A stretch of 64,000 nt of DNA from positions 1 through 64,000 of the forward strand of contig CAZTWL010000021.1 in assembly GCA_964617825.1 (NCBI GenBank), in the 5' to 3' direction. A program made the translations under genes and the position numbers. Every line of letters starts with the position of its first letter. The stretch's first letter is position 1. The notes beneath the pieces were generated by a model. That model was not told the DNA's origin. It saw only the letters and a list, made by a program, of their open reading frames with translations, and did no database searches. This document shows, piece by piece, positions 41,456 through 50,654 of this stretch. Source of the stretch: VSJD01 sp964617825 (lineage in GTDB: Bacteria; Verrucomicrobiota; Kiritimatiellia; JAAZAB01).

Positions 41456-43078
41456 TCAGCCGCTGACGGGACTGTGTCCGCCCGGCGGATCGCGAATGAC
41501 GGTATCTTGTGGCGGCAAGTCGGGGTCCTTCGCCAAATAGTCGAGGGTGTAATGCAGCCCGCGGCTTTCATGCCGATGAATGGCCGAACGGATAATCAAT
41601 TCGCCCACGGCGGCAATATTGCGCAATTCCAGCAAATCGGGGGTGACGAGGTAATCGAAATAATACTGCTGAATCTCGCGGCGCAGATTGCCGATACGGC
41701 GCAAGGCGCGTTCCAGGCGTTTGTTGGTGCGCACAATGCCCACATAATCCCACATGCAAGTGCGCACCTCGTTCCAGTTGTGCTCGATGACGATCGCCTC
41801 ATCGCTGGGCACCGCGGCGCCCGAATGCCAAGCCGGGATCGCCATTTCCGTCCGGGTGCGTGGCATCCGCCCGACGGTTTCCGCCATGGCATGCGCACAG
41901 ACCAGAGCTTCCAGCATCGAGTTGCTGGCCAGCCGGTTGGCGCCATGCAAGCCGGTGCAGGCCACTTCCCCGCAGGCATAAAGACCCGGCATGGAGGTGC
42001 TGCCATCCACAGCGGCTTCCACGCCACCGCAGAAATAATGCGCCGAAGGCACCACGGGGATCAGGTCGCGCGCCATGTCGATCCCGAACTTGGCGCACGT
42101 CATATAAATATTCGGGAAGCGCTGCTTGAGAAACTCAACCGGCTGGCGGCGGATATCGAGATAGACACAGCGCGTGCCGCGCAGCTTCATTTCGTGATCG
42201 ATGGCGCGCGCCACAATATCGCGCGGCGCCAGCGAACCGCGCGGGTCATAACGTTCCATGAAGGATTCGCCCTGCGCATTGACCAGCACGGCGCCTTCCC
42301 CGCGCACCGCCTCGCTGATCAGGAAAGTCTTGGCCTCCGGATGATATAAACAGGTGGGATGGAACTGGATGAATTCCAGGTTTTTGATCGGCGCGCCGGC
42401 GCGCCAAGCCAGGGCCACGCCGTCTCCTGTGGCAATATCGGGATTGGTGGTATACAAATATACCTTGCCGCCGCCGCCCGTGGCCAGCACGGTGAATGGC
42501 GCGCGAAAGGCCGCTATTGCCCCGGTTTGGGTATTGAGGAAATACCCGCCCACGCACCGGTTGGTCCCGTCCGCTCCCAGCCAGCCGGTCGTGATCAGAT
42601 CGATGACCATGCAGTGCTCCAGGATGGTGGCTGTCGGTTCGGCGCGGATACGATTGAGCAGGATTTGCTCGACCTCCCGCCCGGTGATATCGCCGCAGTG
42701 CAGCACCCGACGGCGCGAATGGCCGCCCTCGCGGCCCAGATCATAGCCTGCGCCGGGGGCGCCGGGCTGTTCGGTGAATTTCAAGCCGAACGATTCCAAC
42801 TCCGCAATCCGCGCCGGACCGGCGCTGACGATGGCCCGCACCACAGCTTCATCGCACAGCCCATCGCCGGCAACAAGCGTATCGCGCACATGTTCCTCAA
42901 AACTGTCATCCGAAGTTACGACACAGGCGATGCCGCCCTGCGCATAATTCGAGTTGCTCTCGGCGCGTTCCTTCTTGGTCAGAATGGCCACCCGGCCATA
43001 ACGGGCCAGGTGAATGGCCGACATCAGGCCGGCAATGCCGCTGCCGACAACGACGAAATCGAAATCCAAAATATCCAT
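41456..43078 (-). CDS. nadB: L-aspartate oxidase
   Basis: FAD enzyme of NAD biosynthesis, oxidising L-aspartate to iminoaspartate for quinolinate synthase; under anaerobic conditions fumarate can be the acceptor. The 540-residue protein carries FVVVGSGIAGLMSAIHLARYG for FAD, SNSNYAQGGIACV, the active-site HSRRRVLHCGDITG block and IQFHPTCLYH. Near the C-terminal half it shows DLIPVVPSAHYFCGGVEA and GLYACGEVACTGLHGANRLASNS in two blocks. TGGGAG lies seven bases before the ATG. It is the last gene after a small membrane protein and CNNM/CorC-type gene. nadA and nadC are not in the window. Succinate dehydrogenase flavoprotein is excluded by the NadB-specific segments. Confidence 0.95.
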   Translation of the reverse strand: MDILDFDFVVVGSGIAGLMSAIHLARYGRVAILTKKERAESNSNYAQGGIACVVTSDDSFEEHVRDTLVAGDGLCDEAVVRAIVSAGPARIAELESFGLKFTEQPGAPGAGYDLGREGGHSRRRVLHCGDITGREVEQILLNRIRAEPTATILEHCMVIDLITTGWLGADGTNRCVGGYFLNTQTGAIAAFRAPFTVLATGGGGKVYLYTTNPDIATGDGVALAWRAGAPIKNLEFIQFHPTCLYHPEAKTFLISEAVRGEGAVLVNAQGESFMERYDPRGSLAPRDIVARAIDHEMKLRGTRCVYLDIRRQPVEFLKQRFPNIYMTCAKFGIDMARDLIPVVPSAHYFCGGVEAAVDGSTSMPGLYACGEVACTGLHGANRLASNSMLEALVCAHAMAETVGRMPRTRTEMAIPAWHSGAAVPSDEAIVIEHNWNEVRTCMWDYVGIVRTNKRLERALRRIGNLRREIQQYYFDYLVTPDLLELRNIAAVGELIIRSAIHRHESRGLHYTLDYLAKDPDLPPQDTVIRDPPGGHSPVSG

Positions 43079-43161
43079 GATTTACTCCCACTCAAGCGGA
43101 CAGCGCCCGGCGCGCCGCTGCGCCGGCGTTGCGCACGCAGCGCGGCAATCCGGTATCAACT

Positions 43162-43542
43162 TCATTCCTGGACCAGACTCTTCTGCCGCTCGTTCAGCCG
43201 CTGCCGGGCCTGGCGGCGGGCATACGCAATGGTATCCGCCAGGGCCGCCAGATATATCAGAATCGTCAATCCGAACAAGGTCAGCACCCTCGCCAGGGGA
43301 ACCGCCCGGAAGGGCTCGCTGCTGCCAGTCTCCGCAAAATCCATGATTATGCGCAAATTCACCGCCAGCGGCACAATCACCACCACGAGCATCGCGACCA
43401 GACAGGCGATAAACGCCACAAGATATAGCGCGCCCATGATCCAACGGCGCTGGGCCAATTGTCCCGCACCCGGGCAGACTGCCGCGGAAAGCAGTACGGC
43501 CATCCGCGCGGATATTCCGGGCATCTTGTTTTCTTCCGGCAT
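43162..43542 (-). CDS. Small membrane protein (TM2/DUF5683-like)
   Basis: A 126-residue hypothetical membrane protein. Residues 16-50 (LLSAAVCPGAGQLAQRRW and then GALYLVAFIACLVAMLVVVIV) have the proline-glycine-glycine turn followed by a helix found in TM2/DUF5683-type proteins. A further helix is at about 88-105 and the C-terminus is basic and soluble. AGGAG lies rather far (14 bases) from the ATG at 43542, so a start at an internal ATG is possible. It lies 21 bases after the CNNM gene and 83 before nadB, on the same strand. Function unknown. Confidence 0.65.
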   Translation of the reverse strand: MPEENKMPGISARMAVLLSAAVCPGAGQLAQRRWIMGALYLVAFIACLVAMLVVVIVPLAVNLRIIMDFAETGSSEPFRAVPLARVLTLFGLTILIYLAALADTIAYARRQARQRLNERQKSLVQE

Positions 43543-43563
43543 ATTGACGGGTACTGCTCCTGT

Positions 43564-44820
43564 TTATTTGGGCAAAGCCGGCGGCGCGAGTTGCGCGCGC
43601 TTTTCCACCAGGACTTCATGAATCTTGGACCGCCTGATCTTGCGCACGATAAACACTAAATCCGCAAATGGAATCACACGCTCAATGGGCGGCAGCTGCT
43701 TATATAATTCGCATAGCCAATCGTTCAACTTAACGGGCAGATCCGGCAGATTGAATTTGGTGACGGAACGCAACGTTGCCAGACTCACCCCGCCGCCAGC
43801 CAGAAAACGCATTTCCGAAACCGGGAAAACGTGACAGGGCAGGACATCGTATTCATCCTCCAAATCACCGACTATGGCTTCGACTACGTCCTCCAGCGTC
43901 ACCAAGCCAACGGTCTTTGCCTTGTCGTCCTTGACAACGGCCATGTGCTGATAGCCATGAGTCAGTTGCTTCAGCAGTACCGGCACCGGGAGTGTGGCGC
44001 TCACCGTCAGCAGCGGGCGTGAAATTCCTATAAGCGAGGGATCCGCAGGATTGATCTGCAGGGCGCTGACAATATCTTTCACATTCACATATCCGACGAC
44101 TTCATCCAAATTGCCGTCGCGCACGAGGATATAGCGTGTATGATGATGAATGTGCGACTCGACCAGGGCCTCGGCCATGGACATGCCCGAGGAAAGGAAC
44201 TTGATTTCATCGCGGCCGACCATGATGTCCTGAACCTTGGCCAGCGAAAGCTTGATGCTGCGCGAGACGATATCCACCTGTTCGCGCGAAATCAGCTTTT
44301 TTACGGAAGCGGAACGCGTCAGCAGCATGATTTCGCTTAGCGTATCCCCCGCCATTTTTTGTTTGCTTCCGCCCTGAAAGGGCCGATTGACCCACTCGAG
44401 CACAAACACCAGCGGATTTAGGATGCGCGTGCCATAGGTCAGCGGCCAGGCAATGATCGCGGATAGCTTGCGCTTATGAATCACTCCGAGCGTTTTGGGG
44501 AGATATTCCGACCACTGAATGATCGCCAGCGAAAAAAGAAACGAAAATACGCCAATCCATTTGTGTCCGAACAGCTCGCTGAAAAACAGGCCCGAGACCG
44601 CGGCGCCGACGATGTTGGCCAGATTGTTGACAATCAGGATGGCGGCAATCGGCTTTTGAACGTTTTCCTTCAGCTTGCGGATCATGTCCGCCAGCCGCGG
44701 CCTTTTCTCGGCCAGGTCGGCGACATCCGCCATGGAAAGGCTCAGCAAACACGCTTCGGTCAGCGAGCACAAAAACGACACACTCATCGAAATTACAATG
44801 GATAATACCAGCAGAATCAT
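43564..44820 (-). CDS. CNNM/CorC-family membrane protein (DUF21-CBS)
   Basis: Likely magnesium or cobalt efflux-related membrane protein. The 418-residue protein has an N-terminal DUF21 domain with four hydrophobic segments (about 1-25, 60-85, 90-115 and 120-150), including SLTEACLLSLS and NNLANIVGAAVSGLFFS. Two CBS domains follow (about 190-320, with ILVRDGNLDEVVGYVNVKDIV and KTVGLVTLEDVVEAIVGDLEDEYD), and a CorC-like C-terminal domain. AAGGAG six bases upstream supports the ATG at 44820; the extension by two codons to TTG is not needed. It is the first gene of the unit leading to nadB. Ion specificity unknown. Confidence 0.88.
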   Translation of the reverse strand: MILLVLSIVISMSVSFLCSLTEACLLSLSMADVADLAEKRPRLADMIRKLKENVQKPIAAILIVNNLANIVGAAVSGLFFSELFGHKWIGVFSFLFSLAIIQWSEYLPKTLGVIHKRKLSAIIAWPLTYGTRILNPLVFVLEWVNRPFQGGSKQKMAGDTLSEIMLLTRSASVKKLISREQVDIVSRSIKLSLAKVQDIMVGRDEIKFLSSGMSMAEALVESHIHHHTRYILVRDGNLDEVVGYVNVKDIVSALQINPADPSLIGISRPLLTVSATLPVPVLLKQLTHGYQHMAVVKDDKAKTVGLVTLEDVVEAIVGDLEDEYDVLPCHVFPVSEMRFLAGGGVSLATLRSVTKFNLPDLPVKLNDWLCELYKQLPPIERVIPFADLVFIVRKIRRSKIHEVLVEKRAQLAPPALPK

Positions 44821-45091
44821 GGGCAACTCCTTGGCTAACTTGAAAAATGCATTGTTTGCATACCACAGAGCGTGTTGCTCTGCAAGGGAATAGCGTTCGC
44901 TCGGGTGTAATCGGCAAAGAAGCTGTTGGCAAGATGTCCGGATACGGAACTTATCGAAAATACGAACAAAAGCCGTGAAGGCAATCGAGCATCAACCATT
45001 TCTATCGGCCATCCGGACTTTACGGTTGTCCGTGGTCCGATCCAACCCCATCGGCCGCAAACGGCCTTCCCACAGGCATCGCTGCATAGGT

Positions 45092-46570
45092 TTAACCAAG
45101 AACCTTCCTTACCGCCGCAAGCCAACCTTTGTACATTGCCTGGGATACGCGCCGTGACATCTTGGGACTGAATTTGCGATCGATCTTCCAATGACATTTG
45201 ATCTCTTCGGCGCTTTTCCAATAGCCAACGGCAAGTCCGGCAAGATACGCTGCGCCTAAAGATGTTATTTCGATAATCTTCGGCCTGACGACCTCACGGT
45301 TCAATATGTCCGCTTGCAGCTGGCAAAGCAGGTTATTGGAGACTGCGCCGCCGTCCACTTTCAAGCGCCTGATCTTCAGCCCCGAATCTTTTTCCATGGC
45401 GATCATGACGTCCTTGGCCTGGTAACAGATGGCTTCGAGGGCCGCCCTGGCAATATGACCGCGTTTGGTTCCCCTGGTAATACCGGCAATCAGGCCGCGC
45501 GCATTCTGGTCCCAGTATGGCGCCCCCAGCCCGACTAGGGCCGGCACGAAATACACGCCGCCGTTGTCCTTTACAGACCGCGCAAGTTTTTCCGAATCGG
45601 ACGCTTGATTAATCAGCTTCAGCCCGTCGCGAAGCCACTGGATCACAGCGCCCGCGACAAACACAGAACCCTCCAACGCATAAACGGGATCACCAACCGG
45701 GCCGCAGGCAAGCGTCGTGATCAGGCCATGCCTTGAAAAAGGCCTTTTCTTGCCGGTATTCAACAGGATGAACGAGCCTGTGCCATACGTGTTCTTGATC
45801 TCCCCCGCATTGAAAGAAGCCTGCCCAAAAAGCGCGGCCTGTTGATCGCCGGCTATCCCAGCAATGGGAATCCCCCCAGCCAGCCGGCCAATCCCGATAG
45901 TGTGCCCGAACACGCCGGACGAAGGTTGCACGGCAGGCAAAATAATCTTGGGAATCTTGAAAATCCGGAGAAGATCATCGTCCCATTTCAATTTATCGAT
46001 GTTAAAAAGCATCGTGCGTGAGGCATTCGTATAATCCGTGGCATGGACCAGACCCCCGGTCAACTTCCAAAGGATCCACGTGTCGGCAGTGCCAAAGAAT
46101 ATCTTCCCGGCCTTCGCCCTGGCCATGACGCCGGGCACATTTTTGAGGATCCATTCGATCTTTGTTGCGGAGAAATAGGCGTCGATCGTCAATCCCGTTC
46201 GCCGCCGGAAGAATTCGATCTGGCCGGATTTTCGCTTCAACTCGTTGCAGCGCTCGGCCGAGCGCCGGCATTGCCATACCACGGCATTATAAACCGGCCG
46301 GCCGGTATCCTTATCCCATAGGACCGTCGTTTCCCGCTGGTTGGTAATGCCAATGGCCGCAATGGCGACCCCGGGCGCCTTCTTTAAAACTCTTTGGATG
46401 GAGTGATTTACGCTGTTCCAGAGGTCATGGGGATCATGCTCCACCCAACCTGGTTTTGGAAAATGTTGCGGAAATTCTTCGTAGGCACTTTCCAGTTTGC
46501 GCCCAAACTTGTCATAAAGCACCGCCCGGCTGCCGGTCGTACCCTGATCAATGGCAAGAATGTATTTCAT
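45092..46570 (-). CDS. glpK: Glycerol kinase
   Basis: Phosphorylates glycerol to glycerol 3-phosphate. The 492-residue FGGY kinase begins YILAIDQGTTGSRAVLYD, has GWVEHDPHDLW, ITNQRETTVLWDKDTGRPVYNAVVWQCRRS in blocks, IAGDQQAALFGQ, KNTYGTGSFILLNTG and LVGLGAPYWDQNARGLIAGITRGT. These are glycerol kinase-specific rather than general FGGY features. GAGAGG precedes the ATG at 46570. No glpF or glpD is adjacent, so it appears to be a single-gene unit; flanking gaps are 265 bases downstream and 122 upstream. Confidence 0.96.
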   Translation of the reverse strand: MKYILAIDQGTTGSRAVLYDKFGRKLESAYEEFPQHFPKPGWVEHDPHDLWNSVNHSIQRVLKKAPGVAIAAIGITNQRETTVLWDKDTGRPVYNAVVWQCRRSAERCNELKRKSGQIEFFRRRTGLTIDAYFSATKIEWILKNVPGVMARAKAGKIFFGTADTWILWKLTGGLVHATDYTNASRTMLFNIDKLKWDDDLLRIFKIPKIILPAVQPSSGVFGHTIGIGRLAGGIPIAGIAGDQQAALFGQASFNAGEIKNTYGTGSFILLNTGKKRPFSRHGLITTLACGPVGDPVYALEGSVFVAGAVIQWLRDGLKLINQASDSEKLARSVKDNGGVYFVPALVGLGAPYWDQNARGLIAGITRGTKRGHIARAALEAICYQAKDVMIAMEKDSGLKIRRLKVDGGAVSNNLLCQLQADILNREVVRPKIIEITSLGAAYLAGLAVGYWKSAEEIKCHWKIDRKFSPKMSRRVSQAMYKGWLAAVRKVLG

Positions 46571-46692
46571 AAAGACCTCTCGGATGAATAAAGCCGTTGA
46601 TAGCAGGATACGATTATTTGCGGATTATGATCAAGTCAATCGCAACATCAACCGGCAAACATGGAGACCGGCGCACCCGCCCGGAGAAATGG

Positions 46693-48381
46693 TCAGTAGG
46701 CCGTGAGCGCCGCCGCCGACATATCGATATTCCGATGGCGCGTGACAATTGTCGCGGGCTGGATTAGGTCGCCAAAAAGCCTGACATGCAGATCCCACCT
46801 TGCCGACAGAAGGTTGGCGCCCATCCGGATCAAACGCTCCCTCGCGCCCGCCGACCCGAAAATCCGGCGGCATTTGCCATAGAGCGCCAGTGCACGCTGC
46901 CGTTCGGCGGCATTGACCGCATGCCTGGCAATGACGGGCAGGAGCAACGAATACATTTGCGCCCGTTTGCGTAATTGACGACAACGGGCTTCGAGACAGG
47001 CATCTCTCGCTTGGATCGCCGCCAGGCGTTGGTATCCGCGGAAAGCGGTTTCGATCATGCGGTAAATGGAACTCGAATTGGCTTCGAAATCACGACGAAA
47101 GGCATGATCGAGCCACTGCTTGGCCTGGTCGCCAGGGAAAGCCGGGTGATGCCAGTTCAACCTATTCTGTCCGTGCCATTCTTCGAACGGGACGTTGGCG
47201 TCGAGCAAGCCGCGCGCCTTGTGATCTTTATAAAGCTGCGTCACAGGCATGCCGGTATACAACATGAATTGTACAAAATCGGTCTGGAGGCCGACGGCAA
47301 AATCAATATCGGCGGCAATATTGGCAGGCGTGTGGTGTTCCATGCAAAGGATCGTCGAACCGAGCACGGAAATACCGCGATCGCGCAGATCGCGCACCAA
47401 CTGCACCGCATTGATCCCGGAATTCTTGGCGAAAAGCGATTCGGTGTTCTGGGATTCAAAACCGATCCAGACAAAACACACTCCGAGCCGGACCATGTTG
47501 TCGATGCCAAAGGCCATAATAGCCTCGGCGGAGGACGAGATGTAAAAATTGAACCAGCGCTGGCGCCGCTCCATCTCCGCTAACAGCTCTCTCGCGCGGG
47601 TTGTGTCCTTCAAGAAGTTTTCGTCCATGACGTAGAACTCATGCGTGCGACGGATCAGGGCACTTCTCTCAGCCTGCTCGAAGAGCTCCTTGCCTGTCCG
47701 GAAAAAAGGGACGTATGCCTTCTCGAAAAAGTGGGACGTGCAGCAGAAATGGCAGCCGTTCACACAGCCCAGCCCGGGCACCAGGGCCGTCGGCGTCGCG
47801 CCGGGAACGGGGATGCCGAAAACCCGGCCGTGCTCGCTGCACGGCAGAACGGGGTGAACAATCGGGGCGTCGGTATCTTGGCCGAGATATTTACGCATCC
47901 AGCGAATGCCTTCGCCGCGGGCGACATAGTCGCAATCGATCAACTCATCGACGCCCTCGATGGCAGCGCCGTGCCCGCCAAGGATAATGGTGGATTTGGG
48001 CGCGTGCAGGCGGATGAGCCGGGCCATTTCGCGCGCCTTGGCAAAGTTTGGCGTAATGAATGAGATCCCTATCGCATCGTAGCCCTTTTTAATTTCGCGG
48101 ATAAACCGCCGTCGGGAGGGAAAGTCCAAAATCGTCGTGTCGGCGGCAATATTGGCGGCAATGAAGTAGAGTCCAAATGAGCGGTGATGGAAGCGCAGCG
48201 AAGCCGGCCCCTGGATGCGGGTCACTTGGTTGTGGTACAATTCCATACGGTTTTCTTTACGCCCGTATTCGTCATCCACGCCATAGGGACCAAAGACACT
48301 GGAAAGCAGGATGCGCCGGTGTTTGTCCGCAGCGGCACTTTCTTTCTGCCCCGTTTTTTCGGCATGCATTATTTGTTTCAT
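46693..48381 (-). CDS. Radical SAM protein with B12-binding-like N-terminal domain
   Basis: A 562-residue radical SAM enzyme. The N-terminal 180 residues have a Rossmann-like pattern (ILLSSVFGPYGV, KGYDAIGISFITPNFAKAREMARLI and STIILGGHGAAIEGVDELIDCDYVARGEG in blocks) typical of cobalamin-binding domains, but without the D-x-H-x-x-G motif, so B12 may bind base-on or not at all. The [4Fe-4S] motif is C206-x3-C210-x2-C213 in CVNGCHFCC, followed by YVMDENFLKD and IGFESQN, usual for the barrel. The ATG at 48381 is the first in a region without Shine-Dalgarno; ATG 48369 is another option. The gene stands alone between glpK and the repeat-rich intergenic region. Substrate unknown. Confidence 0.82.
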   Translation of the reverse strand: MKQIMHAEKTGQKESAAADKHRRILLSSVFGPYGVDDEYGRKENRMELYHNQVTRIQGPASLRFHHRSFGLYFIAANIAADTTILDFPSRRRFIREIKKGYDAIGISFITPNFAKAREMARLIRLHAPKSTIILGGHGAAIEGVDELIDCDYVARGEGIRWMRKYLGQDTDAPIVHPVLPCSEHGRVFGIPVPGATPTALVPGLGCVNGCHFCCTSHFFEKAYVPFFRTGKELFEQAERSALIRRTHEFYVMDENFLKDTTRARELLAEMERRQRWFNFYISSSAEAIMAFGIDNMVRLGVCFVWIGFESQNTESLFAKNSGINAVQLVRDLRDRGISVLGSTILCMEHHTPANIAADIDFAVGLQTDFVQFMLYTGMPVTQLYKDHKARGLLDANVPFEEWHGQNRLNWHHPAFPGDQAKQWLDHAFRRDFEANSSSIYRMIETAFRGYQRLAAIQARDACLEARCRQLRKRAQMYSLLLPVIARHAVNAAERQRALALYGKCRRIFGSAGARERLIRMGANLLSARWDLHVRLFGDLIQPATIVTRHRNIDMSAAALTAY

Positions 48382-48989
48382 AACATTCAATCAGACAGTT
48401 CAAGGCCGCGACTTTAAGACGACCAATGATCCAGACTCTCCGGAGTTCGGGGGCCTGCAGTTTTGTAGGCCGGGTACCCGCCAAAGGCAGGCCAGCCCTA
48501 CCCTAGATTGTTCGTCGGTGACACCCGCCACAGCTTAAGCGACGGCGGGAGGCTGATACTCTCTGGCGGATAATTCCCGCAACAAGCCTTGGAGGGTCTT
48601 CCTTACCGTTAAAATCTTTATACTCCTAGATAGGTCATTACGCCAAGGACTATCTTTAATTGGACGCTCCTGCATGGTGTGAGGGCGGGCAGATACACGG
48701 CTGGTTTTGCTCGAATTGACGCGCCGTTCGCGGAGTGCAAGCGTAATGACGCGGCTGTTAAAGTCTGGATTAATTACATTAGCATCCCACAGGATGGTCT
48801 GGCTGAGGGCTGTGGGCCGTAGACCGCAGGAAAACACCAAGAAAAGAGATGATTATGAAAAGCCCTTCAAAATCCTCAGTTCCGGTTTTTCCAACTTGGA
48901 TTTATTCGATTCCGACCTGCAGCCTGCGGCCTACAGTCTACAGCCCGAGGCGTCCCTGTGGGACGCCAGTGGATTAATTACATAAACAA
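48382..48989. other. Repeat-rich intergenic region, no supported gene
   Basis: About 600 bases between the radical SAM gene and a DUF4838 gene. The left part (48420-48560) has several short inverted repeats such as CCCGCC/GGCGGG and a GGTACC-centred palindrome. The right part holds the 218-bp palindromic element described separately. A 101-codon minus frame at 48535-48840 runs into that element and has arginine/serine-rich composition unlike nearby proteins; I do not call it a gene. Confidence 0.6.
48766..48983. repeat. MITE-like palindromic element flanked by 14-bp direct repeats
   Basis: TGGATTAATTACAT occurs at 48766-48779 and again, identical, at 48970-48983. The 190 bases between them have inverted ends: T-R-G-C-R-T-C-C-C-A-C-A-G-G read inward from both sides. 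Each end also folds on itself: CATCC-CACA-GGATG on the left, GGCGTCCC-TGT-GGGACGCC on the right. A second inverted pair of 24 bases (48807-48830 and 48923-48946) matches at 20 of 24 positions. The right copy lies six bases after the DUF4838 stop codon. There is no transposase inside. This could be a non-autonomous mobile element with a 14-bp target duplication or a REP-like repeat. Confidence 0.5.
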
Positions 48990-50633
48990 TCAAACTGAGT
49001 CAAGCGGATCGCCGCGGACTGCCTTATCCCGATACATTTTGTTGGTGGACGCATTGGCGGCAACCTGTTCGAGGAGATCGATCCGGCGCATGGCCGCGGG
49101 ATTATCCGCGGTCTTCCGCGCGCCGGCCAGGATCTGCTGAAGTTTACGGAGAAGATCGAGCTTGATCCAGGGCCGCATGCGGTGGAGTCCCTTCACGGCT
49201 TCGTCCGCATGGTCCGCACGGAGCGTGTCGAAGAATTCCATGACTTCACCAGCCGCGCTTCCGAAGACGCCCCTGGCCCAAACCTGCTCCATGGGAGCGA
49301 TATCGGCATCGGGATTCCAGAGCGTATTGGCATAGGCGTACAGTTCTTTCGCCCAGCGGTAGTCGGCGCCCATAATGTTGTAGGTAAACCCTGTCCAGCA
49401 GTAGGCCCCGCCGGCGCCGATTTCGCGGTAGGCCTTGATTGTCTGCTGCATATAGCGCGCCATCGGAATCAGGGCCGGCTGCCAGCCGTAATAGTCGAAA
49501 ACATTGACGCGTTTCGCGGGCATCATCTTGACCCAGCCGGCAAGCTGTTTCAGAAATTTGGCGTTGTAGGCATAGGTCGTCATCGGGTAATGATAATTAG
49601 TTTCGATCGGGCAAAACCAGATCTGCATATTCTCGGCGCCGCGGATTTTTTTCGGCGGATCGAGCAGGTCGATGTAGGCAATGCCGCTCAGGCGCTTTTC
49701 AGGAAATTTCTGGCCGAGTTCCGCCGCAATGCGGTTCCAGAAATCGAGATAGGCGTCAGCCACGGTCATGGTCTCGTCAGGCGGTGGCATGCCCGAATCT
49801 CCGGGCCAGAGGCCGATCATGCTCAACTCGGGATTGCGTTCGACATAGTCCAGGTAGCGTTCCATCAGGATTTTGCGAACTTCCGGGATTTCGATGCGAA
49901 CCTGGCGTGAGTGATACCATTCCGGGTGAGTCGCATAATAGGTCGAGGCCCCGTAATTGCCGTAGTCACCGGCTTCGTTCGACGGGAAGAAATACCCGAT
50001 CGAGTGATGACAGACTTCGAGTTTGAAACCGCGGTCAAGCAGGGCGCCGAGGACAGGGGCTTTATACTTTTCCCAGAGATCGTAGCGGCAGTAATCCACG
50101 TAAAAGTCGTAGTGGTTGAGTTTGCGCTTGGCCATCCAGTCGATTTGCGGCACGTGGAGATTGGCTTCCAGACCGCGGTAAGGCGCATTTTTATCCGGCA
50201 TGATCTGGATTCTGAATATGTTGCGCAATTCGAACGGGGAGGCCGAATATTTGTCGATGTTTCCGAGCTCAAGGCGCTTTTTCTTTTCGACGCAGTCGAT
50301 GCCCGGCTCGACAAAGGCGCAGCCGAGGGTTTCGAGCAGGTCATACACGCCAAAGAGCGCCGCGCGCGGATTGGCGCCGTGAATGGACACCATCCCGTTC
50401 CGGGCGCGGATCGTAAAGGCATCGTTGGCAAGCGGGTTTTCGGCCTCCGCAGTGATCCTGATCACAGGCGCAGGGGACTGTTCGGCGGATTCGACAATCG
50501 CAAAATCCGCCGCGCTGATCTTTTTCAGATAGGCTTCCAGTTCCTTTGCGGCAAAACGCAGAACACGGCCGGCATCCGCGGGAATCATGATCTTGAACTC
50601 GGTTCGGCCGTTGTCGGCCAGCAATATGCTCAT
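48990..50633 (-). CDS. DUF4838-family protein A
   Basis: A 547-residue protein of the DUF4838 family, which resembles glycoside hydrolases of the GH20/GH67-like barrel type and is common in PVC and Bacteroidota polysaccharide loci. N-terminal 110 residues form the alpha/beta domain of such enzymes (AKELEAYLKKI, SIHGANPRAALFGVYDLLETLGCAFVEPG). The barrel follows with PQIDWMAKRKLNHYDFYVDYCRYDLWE, NPELSMIGLWPGDSG and YCWTGFTYNIMGADY. No signal peptide. AGGAGA lies about nine bases before the ATG. It follows paralog B by 21 bases, so both are one unit. Catalytic residues and substrate are not established for the family. Confidence 0.8.
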   Translation of the reverse strand: MSILLADNGRTEFKIMIPADAGRVLRFAAKELEAYLKKISAADFAIVESAEQSPAPVIRITAEAENPLANDAFTIRARNGMVSIHGANPRAALFGVYDLLETLGCAFVEPGIDCVEKKKRLELGNIDKYSASPFELRNIFRIQIMPDKNAPYRGLEANLHVPQIDWMAKRKLNHYDFYVDYCRYDLWEKYKAPVLGALLDRGFKLEVCHHSIGYFFPSNEAGDYGNYGASTYYATHPEWYHSRQVRIEIPEVRKILMERYLDYVERNPELSMIGLWPGDSGMPPPDETMTVADAYLDFWNRIAAELGQKFPEKRLSGIAYIDLLDPPKKIRGAENMQIWFCPIETNYHYPMTTYAYNAKFLKQLAGWVKMMPAKRVNVFDYYGWQPALIPMARYMQQTIKAYREIGAGGAYCWTGFTYNIMGADYRWAKELYAYANTLWNPDADIAPMEQVWARGVFGSAAGEVMEFFDTLRADHADEAVKGLHRMRPWIKLDLLRKLQQILAGARKTADNPAAMRRIDLLEQVAANASTNKMYRDKAVRGDPLDSV

Positions 50634-50654
50634 GGGGTCGGTCTCCTATTGGGC

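Noticed and set aside
44821..45091. Possible small gene or RNA between the CNNM gene and glpK
   Set aside because: Only a 6-bp inverted repeat (CAGAGC/GCTCTG) and a low-quality minus frame are present; neither is convincing.
48535..48840. 101-codon minus-strand reading frame
   Set aside because: It runs into the palindromic element, is rich in R/S/N without domain features, and has no ribosome site.
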